Below are positions 1-7,705 of a stretch of DNA of 18,982 nucleotides, piece by piece. Within the stretch, counting starts at the first letter, position 1. Each line of letters opens with the position of its first letter. The position numbers and the translations under genes are program-made. The notes beneath the pieces were generated by a model that saw nothing but the letters and a program-made list of their open reading frames with translations, was not told the origin of the DNA and made no database searches. The DNA is from FW021-bin31 sp964558275. GTDB taxonomy: Bacteria; Bacteroidota; Bacteroidia; Chitinophagales; Chitinophagaceae. The DNA is taken from positions 1 through 18,982 of the forward strand of contig CAZLDH010000045.1 of NCBI GenBank assembly GCA_964558275.1, given 5' to 3'.

Positions 1-660
1 CGAGCTTAAATAATTATAGTCTGAAGATCGGAGAAAGCCGTATCCGTCCGGCATCATTTCCAATACTCCTTCGCTGCTAATCACCCCATCAAAATCTATA
101 TTGAAGTTTGAATCTTTTTTGTTTTTATGGTGATTGTTATTTTTGGGGCGACGGTCATTAGATGGATTATTGTTATCTTTTCGATCCTCTCTTTTCCCTC
201 TGTCTTGGGGTGCTTTTGACGTATGTGTATTCCTGTTATCTTTTTTTGGGGGAGGTGTTTTCTCTTTTTGAGGTGCGGCATCCTTCTTTTGTACCTCTTT
301 TTGAGAGTCGTAATTAAGTTCTTCCTGTGTAGCCTCCTTTTTGGGGACTCTTTTTCGGCTTCGCTTAGGCTTCTCTGTTTTGTTGTCTTTGGAAGGTGCG
401 GTCTCTTTTTTATGATTGCTCTCTTTCGCCTTAGGCTGAGCAGGTTTTTTACTTGTTTTTTTCTTCTTAGCCGGTGTTTTTTTTACTTCTTTCTTCGGCT
501 TGTTATTTTCCTCTCCGCTGGAATTGATGGCCTGCATATCCAGTATTTTGTATATCAGGGTTTGTTTGTCTATCCTTTTAGGAACGGAAAGGTTTAATTC
601 TTTTGCGATTTCATGAAGGTCGGGAACGAGCTTCTTATTGAGTTCTAGTATATCGTACAT
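1..660 (-). CDS. rho: Transcription termination factor Rho, N-terminal part (cut by window edge)
   Basis: Reading leftward from an ATG at 658-660 gives 220 uninterrupted codons to the window edge. Residues 1-43 form a Rho N-terminal SAP-like helical domain (starts MYDILELNKKLVPDL). Residues about 48-184 are a low-complexity stretch dominated by Lys, Asn, Pro, Glu and Gln. From about residue 188 the RNA-binding cold-shock-like domain begins, with GVLEMMPDGYGFLRSSDYNY, very close to the E. coli Rho segment GVLEILQDGFGFLRSADSSY. Rho is the hexameric RNA-dependent ATPase that releases RNA polymerase; the rest of the RNA-binding domain and the ATPase core lie outside the window. E. coli Rho lacks the insert, while Bacteroidota Rho proteins commonly have one. 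The gene diverges from asnS and has a consensus promoter at 826-857, giving a leader of about 160 nt. Identity is firm; only the 5' part is present. Confidence 0.93.
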   Translation of the reverse strand, partial: MYDILELNKKLVPDLHEIAKELNLSVPKRIDKQTLIYKILDMQAINSSGEENNKPKKEVKKTPAKKKKTSKKPAQPKAKESNHKKETAPSKDNKTEKPKRSRKRVPKKEATQEELNYDSQKEVQKKDAAPQKEKTPPPKKDNRNTHTSKAPQDRGKREDRKDNNNPSNDRRPKNNNHHKNKKDSNFNIDFDGVISSEGVLEMMPDGYGFLRSSDYNYLSS

Positions 661-825
661 GAGCTAAAAGTTGCGAAGTACATAGTATTTAAAATGATCC
701 TCAAATAGAGGTAATAAATAGTCTTTAAAAGTAAGAATTGATAATATTATACTTGATAAAGAAAAAGTAGGAAAGCCGATAAATGGAATATGTTTAATAT
801 ACCTACGACTTATTGTAATTCGTGA

Positions 826-857
826 CAAAGGTAATGGAAGTTTTTAGAAACCACAAA
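826..857 (-). promoter_or_regulatory. Predicted rho promoter (Bacteroidota -33/-7 type)
   Basis: On the minus strand TACCTTTG (826-833) matches the Bacteroidota -7 consensus TAnnTTTG exactly, and TTTG (854-857) lies 20 bases upstream as the -33 element. Transcription would begin near 820, leaving about 160 nt of leader before the rho ATG at 660. I saw no convincing hairpin or leader peptide in that leader. The match is by eye to a short consensus in AT-rich DNA, but both elements and their spacing fit. Confidence 0.6.
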
Positions 858-875
858 ATTTCATTCTATAATAAT

Positions 876-883
876 TATCTTTG
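876..883 (+). promoter_or_regulatory. Predicted asnS -7 promoter element
   Basis: TATCTTTG matches TAnnTTTG exactly and lies 22 bases before the asnS ATG at 906, implying a leader of about 15-20 nt. No TTTG-like -33 element is visible at the expected distance; the position it would occupy (about 852-857) is taken by the minus-strand -33 element of rho. The site also argues against translation starting at the in-frame ATG at 822, which would lie upstream of the transcript. Confidence 0.5.
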
Positions 884-905
884 CATTCATAAAATAAAAA
901 CCAGA

Positions 906-2349
906 ATGATAAATACCAGAAAAAAAGTACAAGAAATAATATCCGGAGATGCTATTGATTATGAAGTGACAGTGAAAGGTTGGGTACGAACTTTTAGAAG
1001 CAATCGGTTTATTGCCTTGAATGATGGATCTTCCGTAAAGAGTNNNNNNNNNNCAAATTGTTATTGATTATGAAAAAACAGATTCGGAAACTTTAAAAGG
1101 TATTACAACTGGCGCAGCTGTTAAAATTATCGGAAAAGTGGTTGCTTCTCCCGGAAAGGGACAAAATGTGGAAGTTCATGCAGATGAAATACTTGTTTTA
1201 GGAAAAAGTGATGCTAATGAATATCCTTTACAACCTAAAAAACATAGTTTGGATTTTTTAAGAGATATTGCCCATCTTCGTTTTCGTACCAATACTTTTG
1301 GTGCTATTTTTAGAATACGTCACAGTCTGGCTTTTGCAGTTCATCAGTTTTTTAATGAAAAAGGTTTTGTTTATCTTCACACTCCGGTGATTACGGCTTC
1401 GGATGCAGAAGGTGCTGGTGAAATGTTTAGAGTGACTACGCTGGATTTATATGATGTCCCTATGACGGAATCGGGGAAGATTGATTTTAAGCAGGATTTC
1501 TTCGGGCGTTCTACTAATTTAACGGTTTCCGGACAATTGGAGGGGGAATTAGGTGCATTGGCGCTAGGTGATATATATACTTTTGGTCCGACTTTCAGAG
1601 CGGAGAATTCTAATACTACAAGGCATCTTTCTGAATTTTGGATGATAGAGCCGGAAATGGCTTTTTATGATTTAGAAGATGATATGAATTTGGCGGAAGA
1701 GATGTTAAAGTATCTGATTGATTATGTTTTGAAGCACAATAAAGATGATTTGGAATTTCTGGAACAGCGTCTTTTAAAAGAAGAGAAACAACTGCCACAA
1801 AAGGATAGAAGCCCGATGGCTTTGCTAGAGAAATTGCAGTTTTGTTTAGATAATGATTTCCAGAGAATAAGTTATACTGAAGCGATTGACGTTTTAATGA
1901 AGAGTAAGCCTTATAAGAAGAAAAAGTTCAAATATGATGTATCCTGGGGAGTAGATTTACAATCGGAACATGAACGATATTTGGTAGAGAAATATTTTAA
2001 AAGGCCGGTGATAATTACGGATTATCCAAAGGATATCAAAGCTTTTTATATGAAGCAAAATGAGGATGATAAGACGGTTGGCGCTATGGATGTATTGTTT
2101 CCGGGAATTGGCGAGATTATTGGAGGTTCTCAGAGAGAAGAAGATTTGGATAAGCTGCAGCAACGGATGAAAGAACTTGATATGCCGGAGAAAGAATTGG
2201 CTTGGTATTTGGATACCAGAAAATTTGGTTCTTGTCCACATTCCGGCTATGGATTAGGCTTTGAAAGATTGATTTTGTTTGTAACAGGAATGAAAAATAT
2301 AAGAGATGTGATTCCTTTCCCACGTACGCCAAAGAATGCACATTTCTGA
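906..2349 (+). CDS. asnS: Asparaginyl-tRNA synthetase (interrupted by an assembly gap)
   Basis: This class II aminoacyl-tRNA synthetase charges tRNA-Asn with asparagine in the cytoplasm. Residues 1-46 (906-1043) begin the N-terminal OB-fold anticodon-binding domain (EVTVKGWVRTFRSNRFIAL). After 10 Ns the protein resumes at 1054 with QIVIDYEK in another frame and is open to the TGA at 2347-2349. Class II motif 2 is seen as FRAENSNTTRHLSEFW (about residue 228) and motif 3 as GYGLGFERL (about residue 445). The C-terminal VIPFPRTPKNAHF is characteristic of AsnRS rather than AspRS. By comparison with the E. coli enzyme (DGSCFDPVQAVI against DGSSVKS-gap-QIVI), about one codon is missing, giving about 478 residues, close to the usual 466. 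The start at 906 fits the -7 box at 876-883. A MerR gene follows 27 bases downstream. The frame change is attributed to the Ns, so I do not call a pseudogene. Confidence 0.95.
1044..1053. other. Assembly gap (10 Ns) inside asnS
   Basis: Ten undetermined bases lie between the codons for SVKS (ending 1043) and QIVIDYEK (starting 1054). Ten is not a multiple of three, so the coding frame differs across the gap. Family alignment predicts only about one missing residue, so the Ns look like a fixed-length placeholder and not a measured length. Confidence 0.98.
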
Positions 2350-2376
2350 TAAATTTAAATTTAATATTCCCCTTTT

Positions 2377-2826
2377 ATGAGTGTAGCCAATGACTTATTT
2401 TCCTTCTACGATGAAGAAGATTCTAAGGAACCAAAACCTGAAACAAGAGGACGTAAACCACTTTCAGAGGCTTATGATATGGAGATATTGCATGCCATTG
2501 ATGAAAAAGATTTGAATAAGCAATATTATGGAATAGGAGAGGTGGCAGAAATGTTTAAGGTTAAGACTTCGTTGATTCGTTATTGGGAAAATGAATTTAC
2601 TATATTAAAACCACGAAAAACCCGCAAGGGAGATCGGTTGTTCAGACCGGAAGATATTCGAAATTTGCAATTGATTTATCATTTACTTCGGGAACGGAAA
2701 TTTACCATTGAAGGAGTAAAAAGAAAATTGAAGGATGATAAACGAGTGACACAGCAGAATTTCGAAATGGTACAGTCTTTGCAAAAAGTAAAAAGATTCC
2801 TTTTGGAATTGAAAAGTAGATTATAA
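2377..2826 (+). CDS. MerR-family transcriptional regulator
   Basis: A 149-residue DNA-binding protein. After an acidic and basic N-terminal tail (1-45), residues 50-70 form a MerR winged-helix HTH (YYGIGEVAEMFKVKTSLIRYW). The wing follows (LKPRKTRKGDRLF, 78-90), then the second helix pair (EDIRNLQLIYHLLRERKFTI, 92-111) and a Lys-rich C-terminal helix. There is no C-terminal effector-binding domain and no cysteine, so it does not look like a metal or redox sensor of the classical MerR/SoxR type. Short MerR proteins of this build are common in Bacteroidota, with largely unknown targets. It starts 27 bases after asnS and ends 16 bases before the next gene; with no promoter visible in either gap, the three are probably cotranscribed. 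Family is confident; target and signal are unknown. Confidence 0.87.
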   Translation: MSVANDLFSFYDEEDSKEPKPETRGRKPLSEAYDMEILHAIDEKDLNKQYYGIGEVAEMFKVKTSLIRYWENEFTILKPRKTRKGDRLFRPEDIRNLQLIYHLLRERKFTIEGVKRKLKDDKRVTQQNFEMVQSLQKVKRFLLELKSRL

Positions 2827-2842
2827 ATTAAATAAGTATAAA

Positions 2843-3370
2843 ATGAATTTGAAAAGAATTGCACTAGTAGCTATTAGCATATTTTTGATATCTAATGTAG
2901 CATTTGCTCAGGATTATAAAACAATTGATGGGGAAAATGGCAATGAAATACTTGTTGGGCAACTAAATATGAAGCAACTGGCTAATGATAGTAGTTATAG
3001 TTGGTTTTATAAAGGAATTAACAGCTATAAGCCTGACAAAGAAAAGGTGCGTTATCTTAGTTATTTTAGGGATAGCATCTCTATAGTGGCAGTATTTGGT
3101 ACATGGGATCAAGAATCCAGAAAAGATATTCCCGCTTTTTACAAAACCATGTTGTCCTCTAGCTATCCGGTGAGTACCATTAAACTCTATGGTGTAGATA
3201 AAAGTCTTAAAGCTTTGAATGGTGAAATTGCAAAATATAAAATAACAAAAGTTCCTTCTATTATTTTATTTGACAAACGAAATGGAAATGAAATTGGAAG
3301 GATTGAAGAAATTCCTTTACGAACAGTAGAATATAATTTAACAAAAATTGTTGATAATTATTATTTCTAA
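2843..3370 (+). CDS. Secreted thioredoxin-fold protein without cysteines
   Basis: A 175-residue protein with a clear Sec signal peptide (Lys/Arg at residues 4-5, hydrophobic stretch 6-21, likely cleavage after AFA at residue 22), so it acts in the periplasm or outside. Residues about 78-145 resemble a thioredoxin fold: a hydrophobic strand (ISIVAVFGTW, 79-88), then the place where WCxxC would be, which reads WDQES (88-92), a helix, another strand, and the loop KVPSIILFD (136-144) with the cis-proline typical of the fold at P138. There is no cysteine anywhere, so it cannot be a thiol oxidoreductase. A binding or chaperone-like role is possible but is inference. It is the last gene of the asnS-MerR run and is followed by a strong hairpin terminator. 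The fold assignment rests on motif pattern, not overall similarity. Confidence 0.68.
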   Translation: MNLKRIALVAISIFLISNVAFAQDYKTIDGENGNEILVGQLNMKQLANDSSYSWFYKGINSYKPDKEKVRYLSYFRDSISIVAVFGTWDQESRKDIPAFYKTMLSSSYPVSTIKLYGVDKSLKALNGEIAKYKITKVPSIILFDKRNGNEIGRIEEIPLRTVEYNLTKIVDNYYF

Positions 3371-3388
3371 ATACTGTTAAATGAGTTT

Positions 3389-3426
3389 AAAAGACCAAAT
3401 GGGGAATGCTTCATTTGGTCTTTTTT
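3389..3426. terminator. Rho-independent terminator between convergent genes
   Basis: A perfect 13-bp stem, AAAAGACCAAATG (3389-3401) paired with CATTTGGTCTTTT (3412-3424), with a 10-nt loop and a run of six T at 3421-3426. It lies 18 bases after the thioredoxin-fold gene and just before the stop of the convergent DUF2007 gene. Read on the minus strand it has the same stem with a shorter T tail, so it probably ends transcription from both sides. Confidence 0.88.
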
Positions 3427-3429
3427 GAT

Positions 3430-3654
3430 TTATTCTTGTTGTTCTTCTTCTCCTTCAATTTCGAGAATGAGTTGCCTTGCTTTTTCAAAATTATCATTAT
3501 GAACGTAAAGTAACGTATTCCCAAAGCTCAGATAGGCAGAGTCTTTTTGATTGATGATTACGCTTTCAATCTCATGCTCTTCCAACATTCCTTTTAGAAT
3601 TTTGGCTTGATAGTTATTTGCCGCTTTATATACAATGGACCAATCTTTTTCCAT
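3430..3654 (-). CDS. DUF2007-type small protein (putative signal-transducing family)
   Basis: A 74-residue cytoplasmic protein with no signal peptide or membrane segment. The pattern fits DUF2007: an opening strand (WSIVYKA), a helix that picks up neighbours in the chain (NNYQAKILKGMLEEHEIESV, residues 13-32), a strand with variable loop, then LLYVHNDNFEKARQLILEIE, in which the second helix follows a hydrophobic strand. The C-terminus is acidic (EGEEEQQE). The family is a small ACT-like fold often labelled putative signal transducing protein; no biochemical function is established. It starts 20 bases after the CPBP protease stop, on the same strand, and is probably translated from the same transcript. 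It ends against the bidirectional hairpin at 3389-3426. Confidence 0.75.
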   Translation of the reverse strand: MEKDWSIVYKAANNYQAKILKGMLEEHEIESVIINQKDSAYLSFGNTLLYVHNDNFEKARQLILEIEGEEEQQE

Positions 3655-3674
3655 GATAATACAATTTAAGGTTA

Positions 3675-4610
3675 TTAAAAAAGCGCTTCCTGCGTTTTAT
3701 TTTTCCACATGACCTGTTTTGGATTTGTGGGTACATATTTCTTAAAGATAAAAAATAATGCGATAACGACAATAATACTTGCAACTCCTAATATAACCGG
3801 GGTTGGTGTGTTTTGCGTAATGTCTGTTGACAGGTAATCATGTTGATATAGATATACAACAACCACTTGAAAGCCATTGTTTACCAGATGCACAATGACT
3901 GCATACCAAAGGTTTCCTGTGTAGTAGTAAATTAATCCCAAAATCATCCCGAGTGCAACTCTTGGAAAGAAGCCTAACATTTCGCCATGAACTAAACTGA
4001 AAAATATGGAAGTTATAAGGATGCCAATCCAGGCATGGTGAACTAATTTTATAAAAATTCGTTGTACTGCGCCACGAAAAAAGAATTCCTCTGCGATGGC
4101 AGGGATGATGGCAATGAGCAAAAGATTTACCCATAAGTCTTTTAGTTTTGGCATGTTAAGAAAGGCTTCTGTCATCGTTTTGGCACGCTCCTGCATGGCA
4201 CGAAACTTCTCATCGAAGGGGCCAAAATGAATGAGTTGGTTCCAATCTGATAATAATCCTACTGCCGGAAGGGAGGCAAATAATATAATGATAGCAAAAA
4301 GCACCCAGCCCCAATTTACATCAGAGGAAAGCCCGGCATATTGTAGTGGCTTTTTATGCCAAACGGCAAAAAATATGAGGGCAGGAATTAGAAAAGCAAA
4401 GATGCTGTAAGCCAATTGAAAAACTTTCATAATGTGCAGCATCCCCGGATCCGAATAATTTCCTGAACTAAATTCTATTGCGGAAATTCCATAGTAATGA
4501 GGAAGAATATAACCGATAGCAATCCCATAAAAACTAAAGGTAAATAAAATATATAATCCAATACAAATGAGTAATTGGACGAATGGAGGGTACTTATAAG
4601 TCGCTTTCAT
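3675..4610 (-). CDS. CPBP-family intramembrane glutamic protease (CAAX/Abi type)
   Basis: A 311-residue multi-pass membrane protein. Numbering from the ATG at 4608-4610, hydrophobic segments lie near 10-35, 65-84, 100-120, 160-173, 196-207, 219-229 and 275-290. The catalytic motifs of the CPBP (CAAX prenyl protease/Abi) family are intact: EEFFFRG (174-180, the EExxxR motif), FSLVH (204-208, FxxxH) and HLVNN (241-245, HxxxN). Bacterial members are membrane proteases with few known substrates; no prenylation context is visible. An in-frame TTG at 4626-4628 would add six residues (PIFNS between it and the ATG). I chose the ATG because TTG starts are uncommon and the extension adds nothing recognisable. 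The DUF2007 gene follows after 20 bases. No convincing TAnnTTTG promoter was found upstream. Confidence 0.87.
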   Translation of the reverse strand: MKATYKYPPFVQLLICIGLYILFTFSFYGIAIGYILPHYYGISAIEFSSGNYSDPGMLHIMKVFQLAYSIFAFLIPALIFFAVWHKKPLQYAGLSSDVNWGWVLFAIIILFASLPAVGLLSDWNQLIHFGPFDEKFRAMQERAKTMTEAFLNMPKLKDLWVNLLLIAIIPAIAEEFFFRGAVQRIFIKLVHHAWIGILITSIFFSLVHGEMLGFFPRVALGMILGLIYYYTGNLWYAVIVHLVNNGFQVVVVYLYQHDYLSTDITQNTPTPVILGVASIIVVIALFFIFKKYVPTNPKQVMWKNKTQEALF

Positions 4611-4738
4611 TGAATTAAAAATAGGCAAAAATGATATAAAGTAAAGTGAATAAAAAGTTATATTTTAAATTTATGACGATATTATTCCTTCTTAACAGGA
4701 AGCAAATATCAAAATAAAATTGGGTACAGCCATATAAA

Positions 4739-4769
4739 TTGATATTATTTCCTCACTTTTTGATATTAT
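4739..4769. repeat. Short direct repeat in the 4611-4814 intergenic stretch
   Basis: TTGATATTAT occurs at 4739-4748 and again at 4760-4769, 21 bases (two helical turns) apart, with the core TTGATAT also inverted at 4706-4712. The 204-base region separates the CPBP protease start from the stop of the upstream barrel gene and is otherwise featureless AT-rich sequence. The repeats could be operator half-sites for the protease gene, or chance in a biased sequence. Confidence 0.25.
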
Positions 4770-4814
4770 AATATTTATTTGTTTGTTTTTGATAAGTAAA
4801 ACAACTAAATATTT

Positions 4815-7550
4815 TTAAAAGTATCTTCTTCTTGGGCGATGATGATCATCAGGAGCCTGTCCGCCTCCGCCCCCGGGGAAATATTTGATGTGATAAACAA
4901 AACTCAGTAGAAAGTAAGCAGGCAGTTCATTGGTTCGTACATCCGAAATATATTGCGAAGTGATTTGACGATCTATATTACTTCGTTGTTGAAGCAAATC
5001 ATAAGCTGAAAGTTTGATTTCTCCCGATTGATTATTGAATAGATATTTCGAAATTGAGGCATTCCAATCCATGATGTTTTGATTGAATCCTGCACTTAGT
5101 CCTGAATTTCCGGTGTAACGTAAATCGGTCTGTAACTCAATGTTAGCCGGCAAATCAAGATTAAAATCAAGCATACCCCCATAATTAAAATAAGAGGTAT
5201 TCTGTGATTCTTGTAGGGAATAACTTGTTTTATTATAACGTACATTTCCGGAAACTCTCAGGTTCAGAAGATCTTCTATAGAAAAATTAAGACTGATTCT
5301 TTCGGCTAAAGTTAATCTTTTAGAGAAATTTTTATTGTTATTGATAAAACTGGAATTTTGTCTGTAATTTATGGATGTGTTTGAATGAATGGAATTATAG
5401 TTTTTATCTTCACTGAGGGGTCTGCCAATATTTATTCTGCCACTCAGGCTGTAATTTCCGTCTGTATTTTCATATTGTATAGTCTGTTTGCCACCATCGC
5501 CATATATGGTAGAATTAACAATTTCGTTCATTGTTGTTCTGGCCGAAATATCAGCAAAGAGCATGTGATGCGTTTCTCTGTCAAAATATCGATATTCGAA
5601 TCTTAAGGAATGGGTAAAATAAGGTTTTAAGTCTGGATTTCCTTTTAAAACCCGTAGCGACTGGGAATTGTCGTTGACTGGCTGAAGTTGTTGTATAGAT
5701 GGTTGACCACTATTTCCCCTATAGCGAAACCTTAAAGATCTGTTATCTGTTAAGTCATAATCAAATCTTAAGGAGGGAAAGTAATTAACCGTGTTTTGAG
5801 AAAGTGAGGAATCACCTGAAATAGAATAATTTTCCAGATTGTTATTCTCTACATTGAGACCGATGGTATATTTGTATTTCTCCTTTTTAGTTTGTATGTT
5901 AAATCCTGCTTCATTGGATTGGTAATTTGTTTTGAAATTATTGGAGAAAACAGTATCTATGACTGTATATTCACCTGTTAGTGGATCTTTATTGTAAGTG
6001 TCTTTTTTAGAAAGATTGGTATTGGCACTATGACCCACATGCAATTCTAATTTACGAGTGTCTGAGAGGGGTTCGGTATAAGTTATTCTGGTTCCCCAGT
6101 TTCTGCTATCATTATTTTGAATATAATGTTGATCGATATTTTCCTCTTCAGACTCGCTTTTATCATAGAGGGTGTTTTGTTGATTGTTTGATCCGTAAGA
6201 GTCATTATCATTGAGTCCTCCATTTAATCTAAGAGAAAAAGTTCTTCCTTTTTTAAGGAAACGATGGCGATAGAGTAGGGAACCACTAAAGTTTGGCGAT
6301 TCTGAATGAGAGCTGTAATTTCTGCTGCCTTTGTTGATTTGATTACTGTCTAAATCTTTGGTATTGAAATTACTGGTAGAATAATAATCGCCTTTGTTAT
6401 AACTCATTGAAGGTCTGAATAGAATAGAATTTAAGGAATCTATTTGATAGTCTATTCTCATTCTAAAACGATGATTGACAGATTTGTTTCTGCTAACCTG
6501 ATTTTGGTTCTTGAAGTAGCTCGTATCCGGTAAAATATATTGGGTGTTTTCGTCTCTTATACTGTTTCTGTCATTATAGTTAATAAAGTAGTTTCCGGAA
6601 ACATCTACTTTTTTTCCCCATTTATCTCTGTAATTAACACCGCCGGACCAGCTTTTTAATTCACCGCTTCCTGCATTTCTGCTCCATGTTCTACCTTTAT
6701 AAGAATAATTTCTTCTATTTATATTGTTTCCACTTCCTATCAGAGAAATCTGTCGATCTCCATTAAAACGGAAAAGATTTAAGTGAGTTGCATAGCGGTC
6801 TTCTGTACCTCCTCCTGCGGAGGCTTCTCCAAACACACCTTTCTTTTTGTCTTCTTTAATCTTTAGGTTGATTACTTTTTTGCTGTTGCCGTCATCAACG
6901 CCTGTAAACTCAGCCTGATCTGATTTTTTCTTATATACCTGTACTCTTTCTATAATATCGGAAGGCAGGTTTTTCATGGCAATTTTAGGATCGTCTCCAA
7001 AAAATGGTTTCCCGTCCACAAGGATTTTTTGTATTTCCTTACCTCCTGATTTTATTGTGCCATCCGGGTCGATTGTAATACCGGGGATTTTTTTTAATAA
7101 ATCCTCAACAACCGCATTCTTTTTGGTCTTAAATGCATTGGCATTATAATCCAGTGTGTCACCACTTATTCTTAACTGTTCGTAAGATTCGGCAATGGTA
7201 ATTCCTTTTAAGGAAATTGATGTATTTGATAATTTTATTTTATTGAAATCGTATTGAGATTTTTTGTTTGAAACATCAATAGCCTGAATAAGAGGGAGAT
7301 ATCCTAAATAGGAAATATACATGAGGTATGCGCCCGAATCAATTCCGGATATCTGAAAAAAGCCTTTATCGGAAGTTAGTTTAGAGTAGGCTAAAGTGGT
7401 ATCCTTAGCATGTACAAGTTTAATACTTGCTCTGCTTAACGGCTGACCTGTAGAATCTATGACTGTTCCTTGAATGGATCCCTGAAGACTTTGTGCATTC
7501 GAAAAATAAGTAAATGACAGGCATAATAGGGTAACGAATAATAGTCTCAT
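4815..7550 (-). CDS. Outer-membrane beta-barrel protein, TonB-receptor-like, with carboxypeptidase-regulatory-like domain
   Basis: A 911-residue envelope protein. A signal peptide covers residues 1-20 (cleavage near SNAQ). Residues about 24-110 form a carboxypeptidase-regulatory-like (CarboxypepD_reg) beta-sandwich with GTVIDSTGQPLSRASI. Residues about 128-208 are plug-like (VVEDLLKKIPGITIDPDG, then LVDGKPFFGDDPKI and IERVQVY). From about 235 (FTGVDDGNSKKVINLKI, KKGVFGEASAGGG) to about 890 there are alternating amphipathic strands rich in Asn, Tyr, Arg and Ser, as in the OMP_b-brl_3 group. The last 20 residues are an unusual tail, Gly-rich then His/Arg-rich, ending RRRYF. No TonB box is obvious and no SusD-like gene is adjacent, so the transported or bound substrate is unknown. 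A second barrel gene lies 155 bases upstream on the same strand; no good promoter is visible between them. Confidence 0.87.
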   Translation of the reverse strand: MRLLFVTLLCLSFTYFSNAQSLQGSIQGTVIDSTGQPLSRASIKLVHAKDTTLAYSKLTSDKGFFQISGIDSGAYLMYISYLGYLPLIQAIDVSNKKSQYDFNKIKLSNTSISLKGITIAESYEQLRISGDTLDYNANAFKTKKNAVVEDLLKKIPGITIDPDGTIKSGGKEIQKILVDGKPFFGDDPKIAMKNLPSDIIERVQVYKKKSDQAEFTGVDDGNSKKVINLKIKEDKKKGVFGEASAGGGTEDRYATHLNLFRFNGDRQISLIGSGNNINRRNYSYKGRTWSRNAGSGELKSWSGGVNYRDKWGKKVDVSGNYFINYNDRNSIRDENTQYILPDTSYFKNQNQVSRNKSVNHRFRMRIDYQIDSLNSILFRPSMSYNKGDYYSTSNFNTKDLDSNQINKGSRNYSSHSESPNFSGSLLYRHRFLKKGRTFSLRLNGGLNDNDSYGSNNQQNTLYDKSESEEENIDQHYIQNNDSRNWGTRITYTEPLSDTRKLELHVGHSANTNLSKKDTYNKDPLTGEYTVIDTVFSNNFKTNYQSNEAGFNIQTKKEKYKYTIGLNVENNNLENYSISGDSSLSQNTVNYFPSLRFDYDLTDNRSLRFRYRGNSGQPSIQQLQPVNDNSQSLRVLKGNPDLKPYFTHSLRFEYRYFDRETHHMLFADISARTTMNEIVNSTIYGDGGKQTIQYENTDGNYSLSGRINIGRPLSEDKNYNSIHSNTSINYRQNSSFINNNKNFSKRLTLAERISLNFSIEDLLNLRVSGNVRYNKTSYSLQESQNTSYFNYGGMLDFNLDLPANIELQTDLRYTGNSGLSAGFNQNIMDWNASISKYLFNNQSGEIKLSAYDLLQQRSNIDRQITSQYISDVRTNELPAYFLLSFVYHIKYFPGGGGGQAPDDHHRPRRRYF

Positions 7551-7705
7551 AATACAAATATCACCTAGAATTATTATCTAATGAGAGAAAATTACATGTA
7601 CGGTAAATTAAGTAGGATTTGCTCTGCGTTTATTGTATTAATGGGAAGTAAAAGCGTTATTTTTGGCTGTATCTTCCTTACTTTTTAAAAAGGCATTAAA
7701 AAATA

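Noticed and set aside
223..597. A plus-strand open frame of 124 codons that looks like a Phe/Leu-rich membrane protein
   Set aside because: It lies antisense to the Lys-rich insert of rho. Reading AAA/AAG-rich DNA on the other strand gives TTT/CTT codons (Phe, Leu), which mimic membrane segments. The rho frame is clearly the coding one.
822..905. An upstream in-frame ATG extending asnS by 28 residues
   Set aside because: The extension lies upstream of the asnS -7 box at 876-883 and overlaps the rho promoter. The added residues do not resemble any AsnRS N-terminus, and the ATG at 906 gives a normal length.
1138..2349. A separate gene starting with GTG at 1138
   Set aside because: The frame continues upstream to the N gap with recognisable AsnRS sequence (QIVIDYEK onward), so this is the same asnS gene and not a truncated paralogue.
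4611..4628. TTG start for the CPBP protease
   Set aside because: It adds six non-conserved residues. The in-frame ATG at 4610 is the more ordinary start and leaves the membrane segments intact.
4703..4710. GATATTTG on the minus strand as a CPBP promoter (the same octamer also occurs just before the 4815-7550 gene start)
   Set aside because: The first base is off the TAnnTTTG consensus and no TTTG element lies 19-21 bases upstream in either case.
7681..7692. Perfect palindrome CTTTTTAAAAAG between the two barrel genes as a terminator
   Set aside because: It has no loop, consists almost only of A and T and would make a very weak RNA stem; it is expected by chance at this composition.
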